In this document: positions 9,296 through 16,462 of the stretch, piece by piece
How the letters are laid out: each line of letters opens with the position of its first letter
How positions within the stretch are numbered: the first letter of the stretch is position 1
The notes under the pieces: model-generated
The model's input: the letters and a program-made list of their open reading frames with translations, nothing else
What the model was told of the DNA's origin: nothing
Databases searched by the model: none
Translations under genes and position numbers: made by a program
Source: Methylobacterium sp. Leaf91
GTDB lineage: Bacteria; Pseudomonadota; Alphaproteobacteria; Rhizobiales; Beijerinckiaceae
NCBI RefSeq assembly: GCF_001422815.1
Contig: NZ_LMMP01000049.1
Coordinates: 126,851 to 190,850, forward strand
Direction of reading: 5' to 3'
DNA length: 64,000 nt

Positions 9296-9820
9296 ATGAG
9301 TGAATCAGACACTGAATCGGCTCGTCTTATCACCTTAGCAGCTGATATCGTTTCCGCTTACGTCAGCAACAATCACGTTCAAAGCGCGGAGCTGCCTAAG
9401 CTTTTAAGCGATGTGCACGAAGCCATTCGCACTGTGAGCACGAGCAATGCACCGGCGGTGGACACTGGGCCGCCCAAGGCGACGCCGCAGGAGATCCGCC
9501 GCTCCGTGACCCCGGATTACTTGGTCAGCTTCGAAGACGGCAAGCAGTACAAGACGCTTCGCCGTCACCTCACGCTACGGGGACTGACCCCTGAGCAATA
9601 CCGGGCAAAATGGGGTCTGCAGCCCGACTATCCGATGACGTCCGCCGCTTATTCCGAACAACGGTCCGAGCTAGCTCGTGCACTCGGTCTCGGCCAGCAG
9701 CGTCGTAAGACTGTGACCAAGTCAGCTCCAGAAGAGGTTGTGAGCGAGCCGGTGGAAGAAGCTGTCGCTCCCGCGCCGGAAAAGAAGCGTCGCGGCCCGC
9801 GCAAGAAGCAGGCGGCCTGA
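9296..9820 (+). CDS. MucR/Ros-family transcriptional regulator lacking zinc-finger cysteines
   Basis: MucR proteins are small alphaproteobacterial regulators that bind AT-rich promoters and control exopolysaccharide, motility and cell-cycle genes. The N-terminal helix bundle (LITLAADIVSAYVSNNHV) and the core DYLVSFEDGKQYKTLRRHLT, then GLTPEQYRAKWGLQPDYPM, are diagnostic. Where classical members carry a zinc-ligand cysteine (IVCLEDGK) this one reads LVSFEDGK, and only one of the usual histidines remains. The tail (last 40 residues) is Glu/Pro/Lys-rich with a basic end. Cys-poor relatives that fold without zinc are known in rhizobia, so the protein may still work. Confidence 0.9.
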   Translation: MSESDTESARLITLAADIVSAYVSNNHVQSAELPKLLSDVHEAIRTVSTSNAPAVDTGPPKATPQEIRRSVTPDYLVSFEDGKQYKTLRRHLTLRGLTPEQYRAKWGLQPDYPMTSAAYSEQRSELARALGLGQQRRKTVTKSAPEEVVSEPVEEAVAPAPEKKRRGPRKKQAA

Positions 9821-9860
9821 GTCTTTTCCAAAGACCCGACCTAGTATCATCCGGGTCATC

Positions 9861-9905
9861 CGACAAAGCCTACTTCCGGCATGCGCCGCGAAGTAGGCTT
9901 TGTCG
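9861..9905 (+). terminator. Strong hairpin after the mucR-like gene
   Basis: A perfect 15-base inverted repeat (CGACAAAGCCTACTT at 9861-9875, AAGTAGGCTTTGTCG at 9891-9905) with a 15-base loop starts 41 bases after the stop codon. There is no clean T-run, so termination is likely but not certain. Confidence 0.65.
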
Positions 9906-10184
9906 CGGAAAATGCTGAAATTTGCAGGAAGGTATGGTTTTCATAGGAGCTTTAGGCGAGCCGTGGATCGACGAGGATTGGACTTTATAATTGTTGTCTC
10001 AACCGTCGATCACCCTTGGTCGGAACATGCCGCAAACACAGGATCTGCGGTAGAGGAAGCTATGAAAATCCTGCTGCCTTGCAGCGTAGGCCCATCTGGT
10101 GCTCTCCACACTTGATCAGCCCAGGCAATCGGCGAGGGCTAATGACAGCCCTCCAGGGCGGTGTTAGGAAAAGCGCGGCGTCCC

Positions 10185-10232
10185 GACTCCGTAGCTCAGC
10201 TGGATAGAGCAGCCGCCTTCTAAGCGGCAGGT
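10185..10232 (+). pseudogene. Truncated tRNA-Arg(UCU) gene
   Basis: The first 44 bases fold as a tRNA 5' part: acceptor strand GACTCCG, then TA, D-arm GCTCAGCTGGATAGAGC, and anticodon arm GCCGC-CTTCTAA-GCGGC, giving anticodon TCT (arginine). After AGGT the sequence diverges: there is no T-arm with TTCGAAT and no CGGAGTC partner for the acceptor strand. The gene is therefore broken just after the anticodon arm. tRNA genes are common integration sites, and this point coincides with the start of the island at 10.2 kb. Confidence 0.8.
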
Positions 10233-10277
10233 AACAGAGCAGCCGCCGCCCATCCCGCAGAGCGCAGAGCAGCCGCC
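10206..10277 (+). repeat. Three copies of AGAGCAGCCGCC at exact 30-base spacing
   Basis: The 12-mer occurs at 10206-10217, 10236-10247 and 10266-10277. The first copy lies in the tRNA D/anticodon arms; the other two sit in the divergent DNA that replaces the T-arm. The 18 bases between copies are not conserved. Confidence 0.85.
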
Positions 10278-10335
10278 GAGACCGGACGCCCGGGGCCGCG
10301 TAGCACGTCAGTGGCAATGGATTTCCCCGCCCCCG

Positions 10336-10385
10336 AACGTGTAAAACGATTCCACAAACGCGATTTGGGAATCGTTTTACACGTT
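10336..10385. terminator. Perfect 18-base inverted repeat
   Basis: Arms AACGTGTAAAACGATTCC (10336-10353) and its exact complement (10368-10385) enclose a 14-base spacer. It lies just past the stop codon of the minus-strand gene ending at 10400, so it could be its terminator, though no T-run follows. A recombination or protein-binding site at the island edge is the alternative. Confidence 0.55.
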
Positions 10386-10399
10386 GGCCGGGCCAGGCC

Positions 10400-11175
10400 T
10401 TAGGCCGCGTCGATCTGCTGCGCGACAATTTCGAGGACCTTGTCGATCCGGCGGACCTCGGCCTCCTCGCCTGCATCAAGGGCCTCCACCCTCCGTAGTC
10501 CGAGCATGCGGTTCTGTTCCATGAGCCCCGCGATGTGGGTGGCCTGCGCGGCCGCCTTCCTGGCCTCGGCGTCATCGACCCACTCGTTCACCTCGGTGTT
10601 GAGCCACCGGCCATCCGAGCCCTCCTCGACGGAGGCGCGGACCGCGAGCTTGCACCGGCGGCCGTCGCGGCTCTGCAGGGGGAGGAAGGCCCATTCCTTC
10701 AAGAGGAGGTACGATGCCGGACCCAGGTCGAGCGTGACCGGGTGCCCACTGGAAACGAGGGCGAGGGTTTGATCCATCCCCGCTGACCAGAGTGCGGCCC
10801 CGAGCCCCACCCGGGCGTCGGCGGCCATGGACTTGACCCGCTCCGCCCGGAGCCCGAGGTAGTCAGCTGCCTCCGAGTACGATGCGCAGATGGTGTCCCC
10901 GGCACCGTATTCGATGACGGCGATGACGACGTCCGGGCAGGCGCGGTGGGACTTGCTGGTCTCGGGCTTGAGCCAGGAATCGACGGTGGCCTCCTCGACA
11001 CGCGGCGCCGGTCATTCCTGACCTCGCGACACACGGCGTGCTTGATCCAGTCCGCGAACATGACCTGAATTTTGGCCTCCCGCTGGGGGGCCCCACCGGG
11101 GTGCTCCTCGGCGAGGATGCGCTCCACGCTGCGCGCGGCCCCGAGGGCGATCTCGTCGATTGTGGACTGCCTCAA
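10400..11175 (-). pseudogene. Unrecognised island gene split by one frameshift
   Basis: The first part starts with TTG at 11175 (MRQSTIDEIALGAARSVERI) and reads sensibly to about REVRN near 11010. The next sensible stretch (VEEATVDSWLKPETSKSHR and CPDVVIAVIEYGAGDTICAS) is in another frame with no start codon, and continues to KVLEIVAQQIDAA at 10400. A stop codon sits in the downstream frame just before the junction, so one base has been gained or lost around 11000-11015. Repaired, it would be about 258 residues. No family is recognised. It overlaps the upstream gene by four bases (TTGA). Confidence 0.6.
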
Positions 11176-11363
11176 GACTGCGGCTCCGGGGCAAAGGAAT
11201 GCTGCGACCGCCGGAGATCCAGGGCGGCGACAGTTCTAAGCGCGGCGGCCTCGGCCATCTGCAGGCCATGCCTGTCGATCCAGGCCGCCTGGGCTCGCTG
11301 CTCCGTTGGTGTCATGCGGGAGTACGAGCGCCCGAAGGCCTCGATCTCATCATCGGTGGGCAT
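11172..11363 (-). CDS. Small island protein, unknown function
   Basis: A 63-codon gene starting at 11363 (MPTDDEIEAFGRSYSRMTPT) ends with a TGA that overlaps the TTG start of the next gene, indicating translational coupling. The open frame extends upstream to 11483, but those residues look non-coding. The product is short, charged and probably helical (EQRAQAAWIDRHGLQMAEAA). No motif is recognised. Confidence 0.5.
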   Translation of the reverse strand: MPTDDEIEAFGRSYSRMTPTEQRAQAAWIDRHGLQMAEAAALRTVAALDLRRSQHSFAPEPQS

Positions 11364-11593
11364 GCTGGTCCGTGTCCCTGTCTCGCGTTCGCGAGTTGCT
11401 TCAAAGGCGATCGAAGCAGTTCCCGCGGATTCGCATAGGAGGAAACGGGACGTGGCGTCCGGATGGCCCATCGAGAACGCCATCGCCGTTGACGACGCGC
11501 AACTAATCTTGCCGGGAAGCGATTGTCAGTATAGATAGGACAATACCCGAAGCGGCTTGCCCACAAGCCGCCCGGTACAGCAGGGAACCTCAT

Positions 11594-11992
11594 ATGTTGA
11601 TTATCGACCGAATGGTGGCAATGGTCCGCTCTGGCCCAGGCCCCTCACCGGAAGAACGCGCTGCGGCCACCGCCCGATATCAGGCCGAGGAGCATGCCAG
11701 GCAGGTCCGCCAGGCCGAGGAGCGCGAGGCATACCTCGGGGCCGCACCCCGGTATGTCCTCCCCGACGGCTCCGCGTGGCGCTCGGCACAGATGCTCGGG
11801 CGCCTGAGCAACGGCGGTGAGCGCGACCGAGGCCGGCTGTACCACATTGTCTCGGAGGACGGCTGCGGCCCGATGGGCGGCGCCGGGAGCGCCCTGTGCG
11901 GTGCCACGCCGGGCCGGCGCTCGGTCGGGTGGGGCGACGTCGAAGGCACCCCTGCGACCTGCCCTCGTTGCCTGAAGCGGGTGGCGTCATGA
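11594..11992 (+). CDS. Island protein with C-terminal Cys pair, unknown function
   Basis: This 132-residue protein has an N-terminal coiled helix rich in Glu, Arg and Ala (RYQAEEHARQVRQAEEREAY), followed by VLPDGSAWRSAQMLGRLSNG and a Cys-containing end (LCGATPGRR, then TCPRCLKRVAS). The CPRC pair with the earlier cysteines might bind a metal ion. Small proteins of this style are common on alphaproteobacterial plasmids, but I recognise no family. It opens a plus-strand run of small genes that continues to 15328. Confidence 0.55.
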   Translation: MLIIDRMVAMVRSGPGPSPEERAAATARYQAEEHARQVRQAEEREAYLGAAPRYVLPDGSAWRSAQMLGRLSNGGERDRGRLYHIVSEDGCGPMGGAGSALCGATPGRRSVGWGDVEGTPATCPRCLKRVAS

Positions 11993-12136
11993 GGGGCACC
12001 ACCATCATCATCAAGGGGGTACACGTGGGGGCAACGTCTTGGCATGTGGCCTGTCGCGAATGACCACCCCGGCCGGTTCTGCGTCGACGTCGTCTACCTG
12101 TCCGGCCCTACCCAGGACCTCCTTCCGTGCGAATAA
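11989..12136 (+). other. Possible small gene in two frames
   Basis: An ATG at 11989 gives a 24-codon peptide (MRGTTIIIKGVHVG...), and an ATG at 12044 in another frame gives 30 codons (DHPGRFCVDVVYLSG) ending within the start of the next gene. Together they read like one roughly 50-residue protein with a frameshift near 12045. Either a decayed gene or chance; too short to decide. Confidence 0.3.
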
Positions 12137-12723
12137 CGCTCTACCCCGTCCCGCCTGAAACGCCCGCCATCGGGCACGCCGTCGGGTACGTCTCGGGCTC
12201 GCCGCTCTCCAACCTCGCGGGGGCCGCCCCCCCGGCGGGGCCTTTGCTGTCATACGACGGCCGTCAGGCCCTCATCGATGGTCAGCCGGTGGATCATGCC
12301 GAGATCGCGGAGGCCCTCCATGCCGAAATCGAGCGGGTGGCCAAACGCGTCTTCGGTCCCGATTTCGTGGGGCCCCTGAGCCTGGCCTCGGGTCTCAACG
12401 TGCGCTCGCTCGCACGCGGCCGCCTCATCTCGCACGGCCTCCCGGCGCCCCTACTCGACATGCTCGGCCGGGCGGCCGCGACCGCGCACCCGAGGGCGAC
12501 GGGATACATGCTCCAAGCCGTCGCATACCTTTGGGACGAGCACGTCATCTCCCACGGAATGGGGGAGACCGGGCCAGGGCCGCTCTCCGCCCAGGGTCGT
12601 GAGGCCCTCGGGCAGAGGTGCGAGGAGATCCTCGACCGTGCGCTCGGGATGGTCGCCACCATGCAGGGGGAGGCGGCCGCGGCCCGGGCCCGGACAGCCG
12701 CGCTCAAAGCAACGATTCGTTAA
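12127..12723 (+). CDS. Island protein of unknown function
   Basis: This 198-residue protein starts with GTG at 12127. It is Ala/Leu/Gly-rich, soluble and mostly helical in its second half (QGREALGQRCEEILDRALGM). A segment SLASGLNVRSLARGRLISHG is followed by PLLDMLGRAAATAHPRATGY. I recognise no family and no catalytic motif. It lies 63 bases before the AAA+ ATPase gene on the same strand, so the two may be co-transcribed. Confidence 0.6.
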   Translation: MRITLYPVPPETPAIGHAVGYVSGSPLSNLAGAAPPAGPLLSYDGRQALIDGQPVDHAEIAEALHAEIERVAKRVFGPDFVGPLSLASGLNVRSLARGRLISHGLPAPLLDMLGRAAATAHPRATGYMLQAVAYLWDEHVISHGMGETGPGPLSAQGREALGQRCEEILDRALGMVATMQGEAAAARARTAALKATIR

Positions 12724-12786
12724 CGCTTCACATGCAATGGTGGCTTCCCGCTCCGTCCCAAGATGGCGCGAACTGGAGACTCCAGC

Positions 12787-14349
12787 ATGACAAAGAACGC
12801 CCCCCGGCGTGCGTCGACTCGCGCGCCTGCCAGCGATCCGTTCGCACCCGACCACCCCCCATCCGTTGATTGGCTCGACCAGGGACTGGATTTCCTGGAC
12901 TGCGATCCAATGGCGGACGCAATCCACTGGTCGACGGGGATCCTGCTCGACCTGCCGCACCTGCATCCCTCCGTGCGTGCCGCGCTTGAGAAGTTGTCGT
13001 CATGCCGGGTGTCGCTCTCGTCGCTCTCGCATGCCGAGAGCGTGTGCGACGAGGCTTCGGAAGACCTCAAGCTGGGTCAGGACCACCGCGACACGTACGC
13101 CGACTGGGCGACGAGGTGCGTCTATTACCAGGCTTTCCTGGGCGACCAGGGGTGCGCCCTGAGGTGTGCCGTCCGCGTCTGGAAGATCGCGATGGCGGGA
13201 GGGCATACCGACCTCCGGCTCTCTAACCTTTTGACCACCCATGCCGAGATGATGTCCGTCGCGGCATACTGCGACGAAGGGCAATGGGCACCCAAGCGCG
13301 AGCCACGGTCGTACCGCCGCCAGGGGGACAGTTTGACCGCCTTGCAGATCATTGCCCGATCGGTCGTGAAGGTGGAGAGGCCCAGCAACGTCATGCGCGG
13401 CCCCGTCCGTGACGACACCGGATTCGATCCCCGCGATCAGGACGAGGACGACCTGCCGGAGGCGCCTGGGTCGGGCCTCCTCGTGGTGCGCAGCGTCGAG
13501 CACCTGCCGGGGTCGGCCAAGGACGGTGCACGAGGCAGCGGAGGGGTCACTCCCCGGGCCGAGTGGGCACCCATCGCCGGGGTTACCCTCCCGTGCCGGC
13601 CGGTGCCCGATCTCGCGGCCGCGCGCCATGACCTCGTTGAGCAGTACCCGCACGCCGCAGGGCTCATCGAGCGGATCCTGAACCAGATGGTCGGGCGCCC
13701 GTTCGCGCGGCTCCCCCCCATCCTGCTTGTAGGGCCGCCTGGCTCCGGCAAGACCCGGCTGGCCACGAGCATCGCCACCACCCTGGGCCTCCCGAGTTCG
13801 GTCTACTCGTGCAGTGGCGTGGCGGACGCGTCGCTCACGGGTACTAGCCGCCAGTGGTCCACGGGTCGGGCTTCCGTCCCCCTTCAGACCATCAGGCAGG
13901 AGATGACGGCGACCGTCGCGGTCATCCTCGACGAGATCGAGAAGGCCGGCACAGGGACTACGAACGGGTCGCTCCACGACGGGCTCCTACCCATGCTGGA
14001 TCATGCCGAGGTCTACAGGGACCCCTACCTGGAGTGCGACACGAACCTCGCGGGCGTGACGTTCCTGGCCACGGCGAACGGCACCTCAGGCATGCCCCGG
14101 CCACTGCTCGACCGCTTCCGGGTTTTCCAGATGCCGGAGCCCAGGCCGTCCGACTTGCCGGCCCTCGCACGGGGGATCGTGGGGGACGCCCGGCGCGAGA
14201 GGGGGACGGATGCCTCATGGCTCCCGGACCTCGACGGCGACGAGCTCGGCCTGATCGCGGAGCACTGGAGAGGGGGGAGCGTCCGCCGCCTGCAGCGTCT
14301 CGTCGACACCGTCCTCGCTGGTCGCGAGACCCTAGCCGCGCGGCATTGA
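12787..14349 (+). CDS. Lon-like AAA+ ATPase without protease domain
   Basis: The start at 12787 (MTKNAPRRAST) is preferred over an upstream ATG at 12763. The first 300 residues are a divergent region of unknown role. The AAA+ module follows: Walker A LLVGPPGSGKTRLATSIATT, Walker B VAVILDEIEKAGTG, a sensor-1 region LAGVTFLATANGTSGMP, and PLLDRFRVFQMPEP with the arginine-finger position. The C-terminal lid ends RRLQRLVDTVLAGRE. The spacing resembles the ATPase core of Lon, but no Ser-Lys protease domain follows. It probably remodels protein or nucleoprotein complexes for the island; the partner is unknown. Confidence 0.8.
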   Translation: MTKNAPRRASTRAPASDPFAPDHPPSVDWLDQGLDFLDCDPMADAIHWSTGILLDLPHLHPSVRAALEKLSSCRVSLSSLSHAESVCDEASEDLKLGQDHRDTYADWATRCVYYQAFLGDQGCALRCAVRVWKIAMAGGHTDLRLSNLLTTHAEMMSVAAYCDEGQWAPKREPRSYRRQGDSLTALQIIARSVVKVERPSNVMRGPVRDDTGFDPRDQDEDDLPEAPGSGLLVVRSVEHLPGSAKDGARGSGGVTPRAEWAPIAGVTLPCRPVPDLAAARHDLVEQYPHAAGLIERILNQMVGRPFARLPPILLVGPPGSGKTRLATSIATTLGLPSSVYSCSGVADASLTGTSRQWSTGRASVPLQTIRQEMTATVAVILDEIEKAGTGTTNGSLHDGLLPMLDHAEVYRDPYLECDTNLAGVTFLATANGTSGMPRPLLDRFRVFQMPEPRPSDLPALARGIVGDARRERGTDASWLPDLDGDELGLIAEHWRGGSVRRLQRLVDTVLAGRETLAARH

Positions 14350-14360
14350 GGGAGGGGAGC

Positions 14361-14519
14361 ATGACCAACGATCCCCGCCTCGTCGCCCTGTTCGGCCTGA
14401 GCCTCTCGGCGATCCACTTGGCCCGCGACCGCCTCATCACGGGCGAGGACCTGCAAGCCATCACGGACCTCATCCAGTCCCTCATCGACCGCGCGAAGGA
14501 GAGCCACGATGCAGCGTGA
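14361..14519 (+). CDS. 52-residue island protein
   Basis: MTNDPRLVALFGLSLSAIHL opens a short helical, acidic protein ending KESHDAA. A GGAGGGGAGC ribosome site lies just before the ATG, 11 bases after the AAA+ ATPase stop. Its end overlaps the next start at 14509 by 11 bases. The close packing suggests it belongs to the same transcription unit. Function unknown. Confidence 0.6.
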   Translation: MTNDPRLVALFGLSLSAIHLARDRLITGEDLQAITDLIQSLIDRAKESHDAA

Positions 14520-14724
14520 CACCCTCCCCGCGATCCGCGAGCGGGTCCGGTTCGCTTGGTCGACCCGCAGGGCCTGCGGGCTGTTCGCGGTCGCCGCCGG
14601 GATCCGGATCGACCGGATCATGGAGGATGAGGCGGCCGGCCGGATCACCTCCCACGATGCCCTGCGCATGGCCGCCGAGGCCGAGGCGGCCGCCTTGTGC
14701 TTCCGCCCTCTCGCCCTCCGGTGA
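14509..14724 (+). CDS. 71-residue island protein
   Basis: The short protein MQRDTLPAIRERVRFAWSTR contains a helix-rich core (AVAAGIRIDRIMEDEAAGRI) that could be a small helix-turn-helix fold, but this is a guess. It overlaps its upstream neighbour, and its stop (TGA at 14722) overlaps the GTG start of the next gene at 14721. Tight overlaps on both sides indicate a coupled run of genes. Confidence 0.55.
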   Translation: MQRDTLPAIRERVRFAWSTRRACGLFAVAAGIRIDRIMEDEAAGRITSHDALRMAAEAEAAALCFRPLALR

Positions 14725-15080
14725 CGGACGTCTATCGGAATCTGACACGGCGATGCTGGTCGATCCGGGAACGCGGCCGCGTCGTCGGGCACCTCCAAAC
14801 CATAACCCTGGCCGGCGCCGTGATGGTGGTCCGGCCAGGGTCTCGGGCCAGGGTTTTACGGACCGGCAATCGCGAGGTCCACGCCTGGGTCAGGGGCACA
14901 ATCGTCCCACACGCCGGCGTCCCCACGGGGGCCGCGAGGCTCCACTACCGGCCGTTCCTGGCCGGCCATTTCACGGACGAATGCGGCCGGCCCGTCGTGG
15001 CGGCCGCAATGGTTTTCTTCGGCGCGGACGGCAGGGCATGGCACAGCGAAACCGGTACCCAGGCAGCCGCTTCGACCTGA
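14721..15080 (+). CDS. Conserved-looking island protein, unknown function
   Basis: A GTG at 14721 overlaps the preceding stop (GTGA), giving a 119-residue protein starting MTDVYRNLTRRCWSIRERGR. It is beta-rich with the regular pattern HLQTITLAGAVMVVRPGSRA, then VHAWVRGTIV and MVFFGADGRAWHSE. It resembles small uncharacterised proteins I have met on alphaproteobacterial plasmids and phages. No catalytic signature is visible. Its last 43 bases overlap the next gene in another frame. Confidence 0.6.
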   Translation: MTDVYRNLTRRCWSIRERGRVVGHLQTITLAGAVMVVRPGSRARVLRTGNREVHAWVRGTIVPHAGVPTGAARLHYRPFLAGHFTDECGRPVVAAAMVFFGADGRAWHSETGTQAAAST

Positions 15081-15328
15081 CTGAGCTCGGCGACCGTCCC
15101 CTGTTTCACGACTGGATCATACAGCCCGACGACCGGTCCGCGGATGGCACCGTGCTCACCGGGACGGTCTACGGGCATGACAAGTTCCCCGACGGGACGG
15201 GCCTAACGACGTCGACCGTCCAGGCTTTCGATGCGGCCGCGGGATGGGCGTACTGCTACTCGACTGGGCTGGTCCGCCTCGGCCGGTGCCAGGACCCGGA
15301 GGGATGCGCGAACGTGGACCTTATGTAG
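15038..15328 (+). CDS. 96-residue island protein
   Basis: The ATG at 15038 (MAQRNRYPGSRFDLTELGDR) lies within the end of the upstream gene, continuing the overlapping arrangement. The product is a small soluble protein with repeated beta-like stretches (GTVLTGTVYGHDKFPDGTGL) and a C-terminal part with three cysteines (WAYCYSTGLVRLGRCQDPEG). It is the last gene of the plus-strand run. Function unknown. Confidence 0.55.
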   Translation: MAQRNRYPGSRFDLTELGDRPLFHDWIIQPDDRSADGTVLTGTVYGHDKFPDGTGLTTSTVQAFDAAAGWAYCYSTGLVRLGRCQDPEGCANVDLM

Positions 15329-15361
15329 CCCAAGCGTTAACGGCCCGGCCGGGGCGGTGGT

Positions 15362-15454
15362 GGCAAAACGCCTGTCGGGAGGCGGGCGGGCGGCAAAACG
15401 CCTGGGCGGACGGCAAATTACCTATTCCGAGGGTCGCTGGCGGCAAAATGCCTG
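15362..15454 (+). repeat. Iteron-like direct repeats, GGCAAAAnGCCTG
   Basis: Four copies occur: GGCAAAACGCCTG at 15362 and 15392, a degenerate GGCAAATTACCTA at 15412, and GGCAAAATGCCTG at 15442. Start-to-start distances are 30, 20 and 30 bases, all close to whole helix turns, so a protein would meet them on one DNA face. They lie between two convergent transcription units, where a promoter role is unlikely. Plasmid replication iterons or a partition site are the best guesses. Confidence 0.6.
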
Positions 15455-15533
15455 GGCGCCCCCGGGTCGACAGGCCGTTTGGGTCACCTTGATACAGCCC
15501 CCCCCGCGCCTCCCGGTTAACGCAAGGCCCGTA

Positions 15534-15552
15534 TCCCGTTCGGGAATTTTTT
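15534..15552 (+). terminator. Possible rho-independent terminator
   Basis: TCCCG-TT-CGGGA followed by a T-rich run with six Ts (15547-15552). The stem is short, so this is tentative; it would end the plus-strand island operon. Confidence 0.4.
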
Positions 15553-15643
15553 AGGTCCGGAATGCCGTGACCTGACCGTTATTTTGGACCGAGCCGACTG
15601 AGAGGCTACGGTGGCCTGTCCTGGGATCCGTCGAGGGGGCTGG

Positions 15644-16462
15644 TCAAGGAATGTAATGGGCGACCTCAACAACGAGCCCATGTCTGAACCTGGTTCGCTC
15701 ATCTGAATGCCCCCTTGCGTTGCAGACCACCCGCGTCCGGCCCACCCGGTAATCGGAGGCATAATGGACATGACCGTGGACCCAGACGTCCGGTCCTTGG
15801 TCCAGGATGACGTCAGTCAGGTCGGAGGCATCGCACCACCGTAGGTCCGCGTCGCTCCGTGGAAGGCTCGCCGGGTGCGGGGCGTGATGGGTCACCACCA
15901 CCGTGGGACCGGGGTGGCTGACGGCCAGGGTGTTCTCGATAAAGCCACGGGTGACCCGGTGCATCGCAAGCACCTCCTCGGGCTTGATGCGATTGCGCGA
16001 CCTCGGACCCGTGCGGATCCGGCGGTAATCGACCATCCCACCACGCCCCTGGGCGGTCCGGATACCGTGGTTCAGGTTGAACGACCCCAGGCGGAAGTCC
16101 GTCCATAGGGTACCGCCGGCGAACCGAACGCCGTCGATGATGACCGCGTCGTCGAGCAGGAGATGGATGCCGAGCGCGTCCGCCCGCTCACGCCCCCGGG
16201 TCAACTGGTCGTGAATCGTGTAGCGTTCCTCACCCCGGTCCCACCAAAAATCGTGATTGCCTGGCACGTAGACCACCGGCACGCCGGACAAGTGGTCGCC
16301 GAGCCAGTCCAGCGCCCGAACCAGGGGCATGTGCACGTCACCGGCCACGACGGCCACGTCGAAACCACCCGCCGGCGCATGCGCGGCAGGGTCCCAAGCA
16401 TTCTCCTTCCAGTCCTGATGCAGGTCCGAGAACACCCATAGGCGAAGGCCAGGGGCAGTCAT
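15644..16462 (-). CDS. Calcineurin-like metallophosphoesterase
   Basis: The start at 16462 (MTAPGLRLWVFSDLHQDW) overlaps the upstream gene stop by four bases (ATGA); the longer open frame only adds shadow sequence. The 272-residue protein has all blocks of the two-metal phosphoesterase fold: SDLH, AGDVH, YVPGNHDFWWDRG, VVVTHHAPHP and VWVHGHVHYASDY. It is a soluble hydrolase of a phosphoester, substrate unknown. It lies second in an apparent two-gene operon with another phosphoesterase and downstream of umuDC. Confidence 0.85.
   Translation of the reverse strand: MTAPGLRLWVFSDLHQDWKENAWDPAAHAPAGGFDVAVVAGDVHMPLVRALDWLGDHLSGVPVVYVPGNHDFWWDRGEERYTIHDQLTRGRERADALGIHLLLDDAVIIDGVRFAGGTLWTDFRLGSFNLNHGIRTAQGRGGMVDYRRIRTGPRSRNRIKPEEVLAMHRVTRGFIENTLAVSHPGPTVVVTHHAPHPASLPRSDADLRWCDASDLTDVILDQGPDVWVHGHVHYASDYRVGRTRVVCNARGHSDERTRFRHGLVVEVAHYIP

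Noticed and set aside
10185..10260. Functional tRNA-Arg
   Set aside because: No T-arm and no complement of the acceptor strand within the next 60 bases.
10206..10277. CRISPR-like array at the tRNA fragment
   Set aside because: Only three 12-base repeats with 18-base non-repeated parts, one copy lying inside the tRNA, and no cas genes.
12787..14349. Lon protease
   Set aside because: The ATPase core is Lon-like but the protein ends after the lid; there is no Ser-Lys protease domain.
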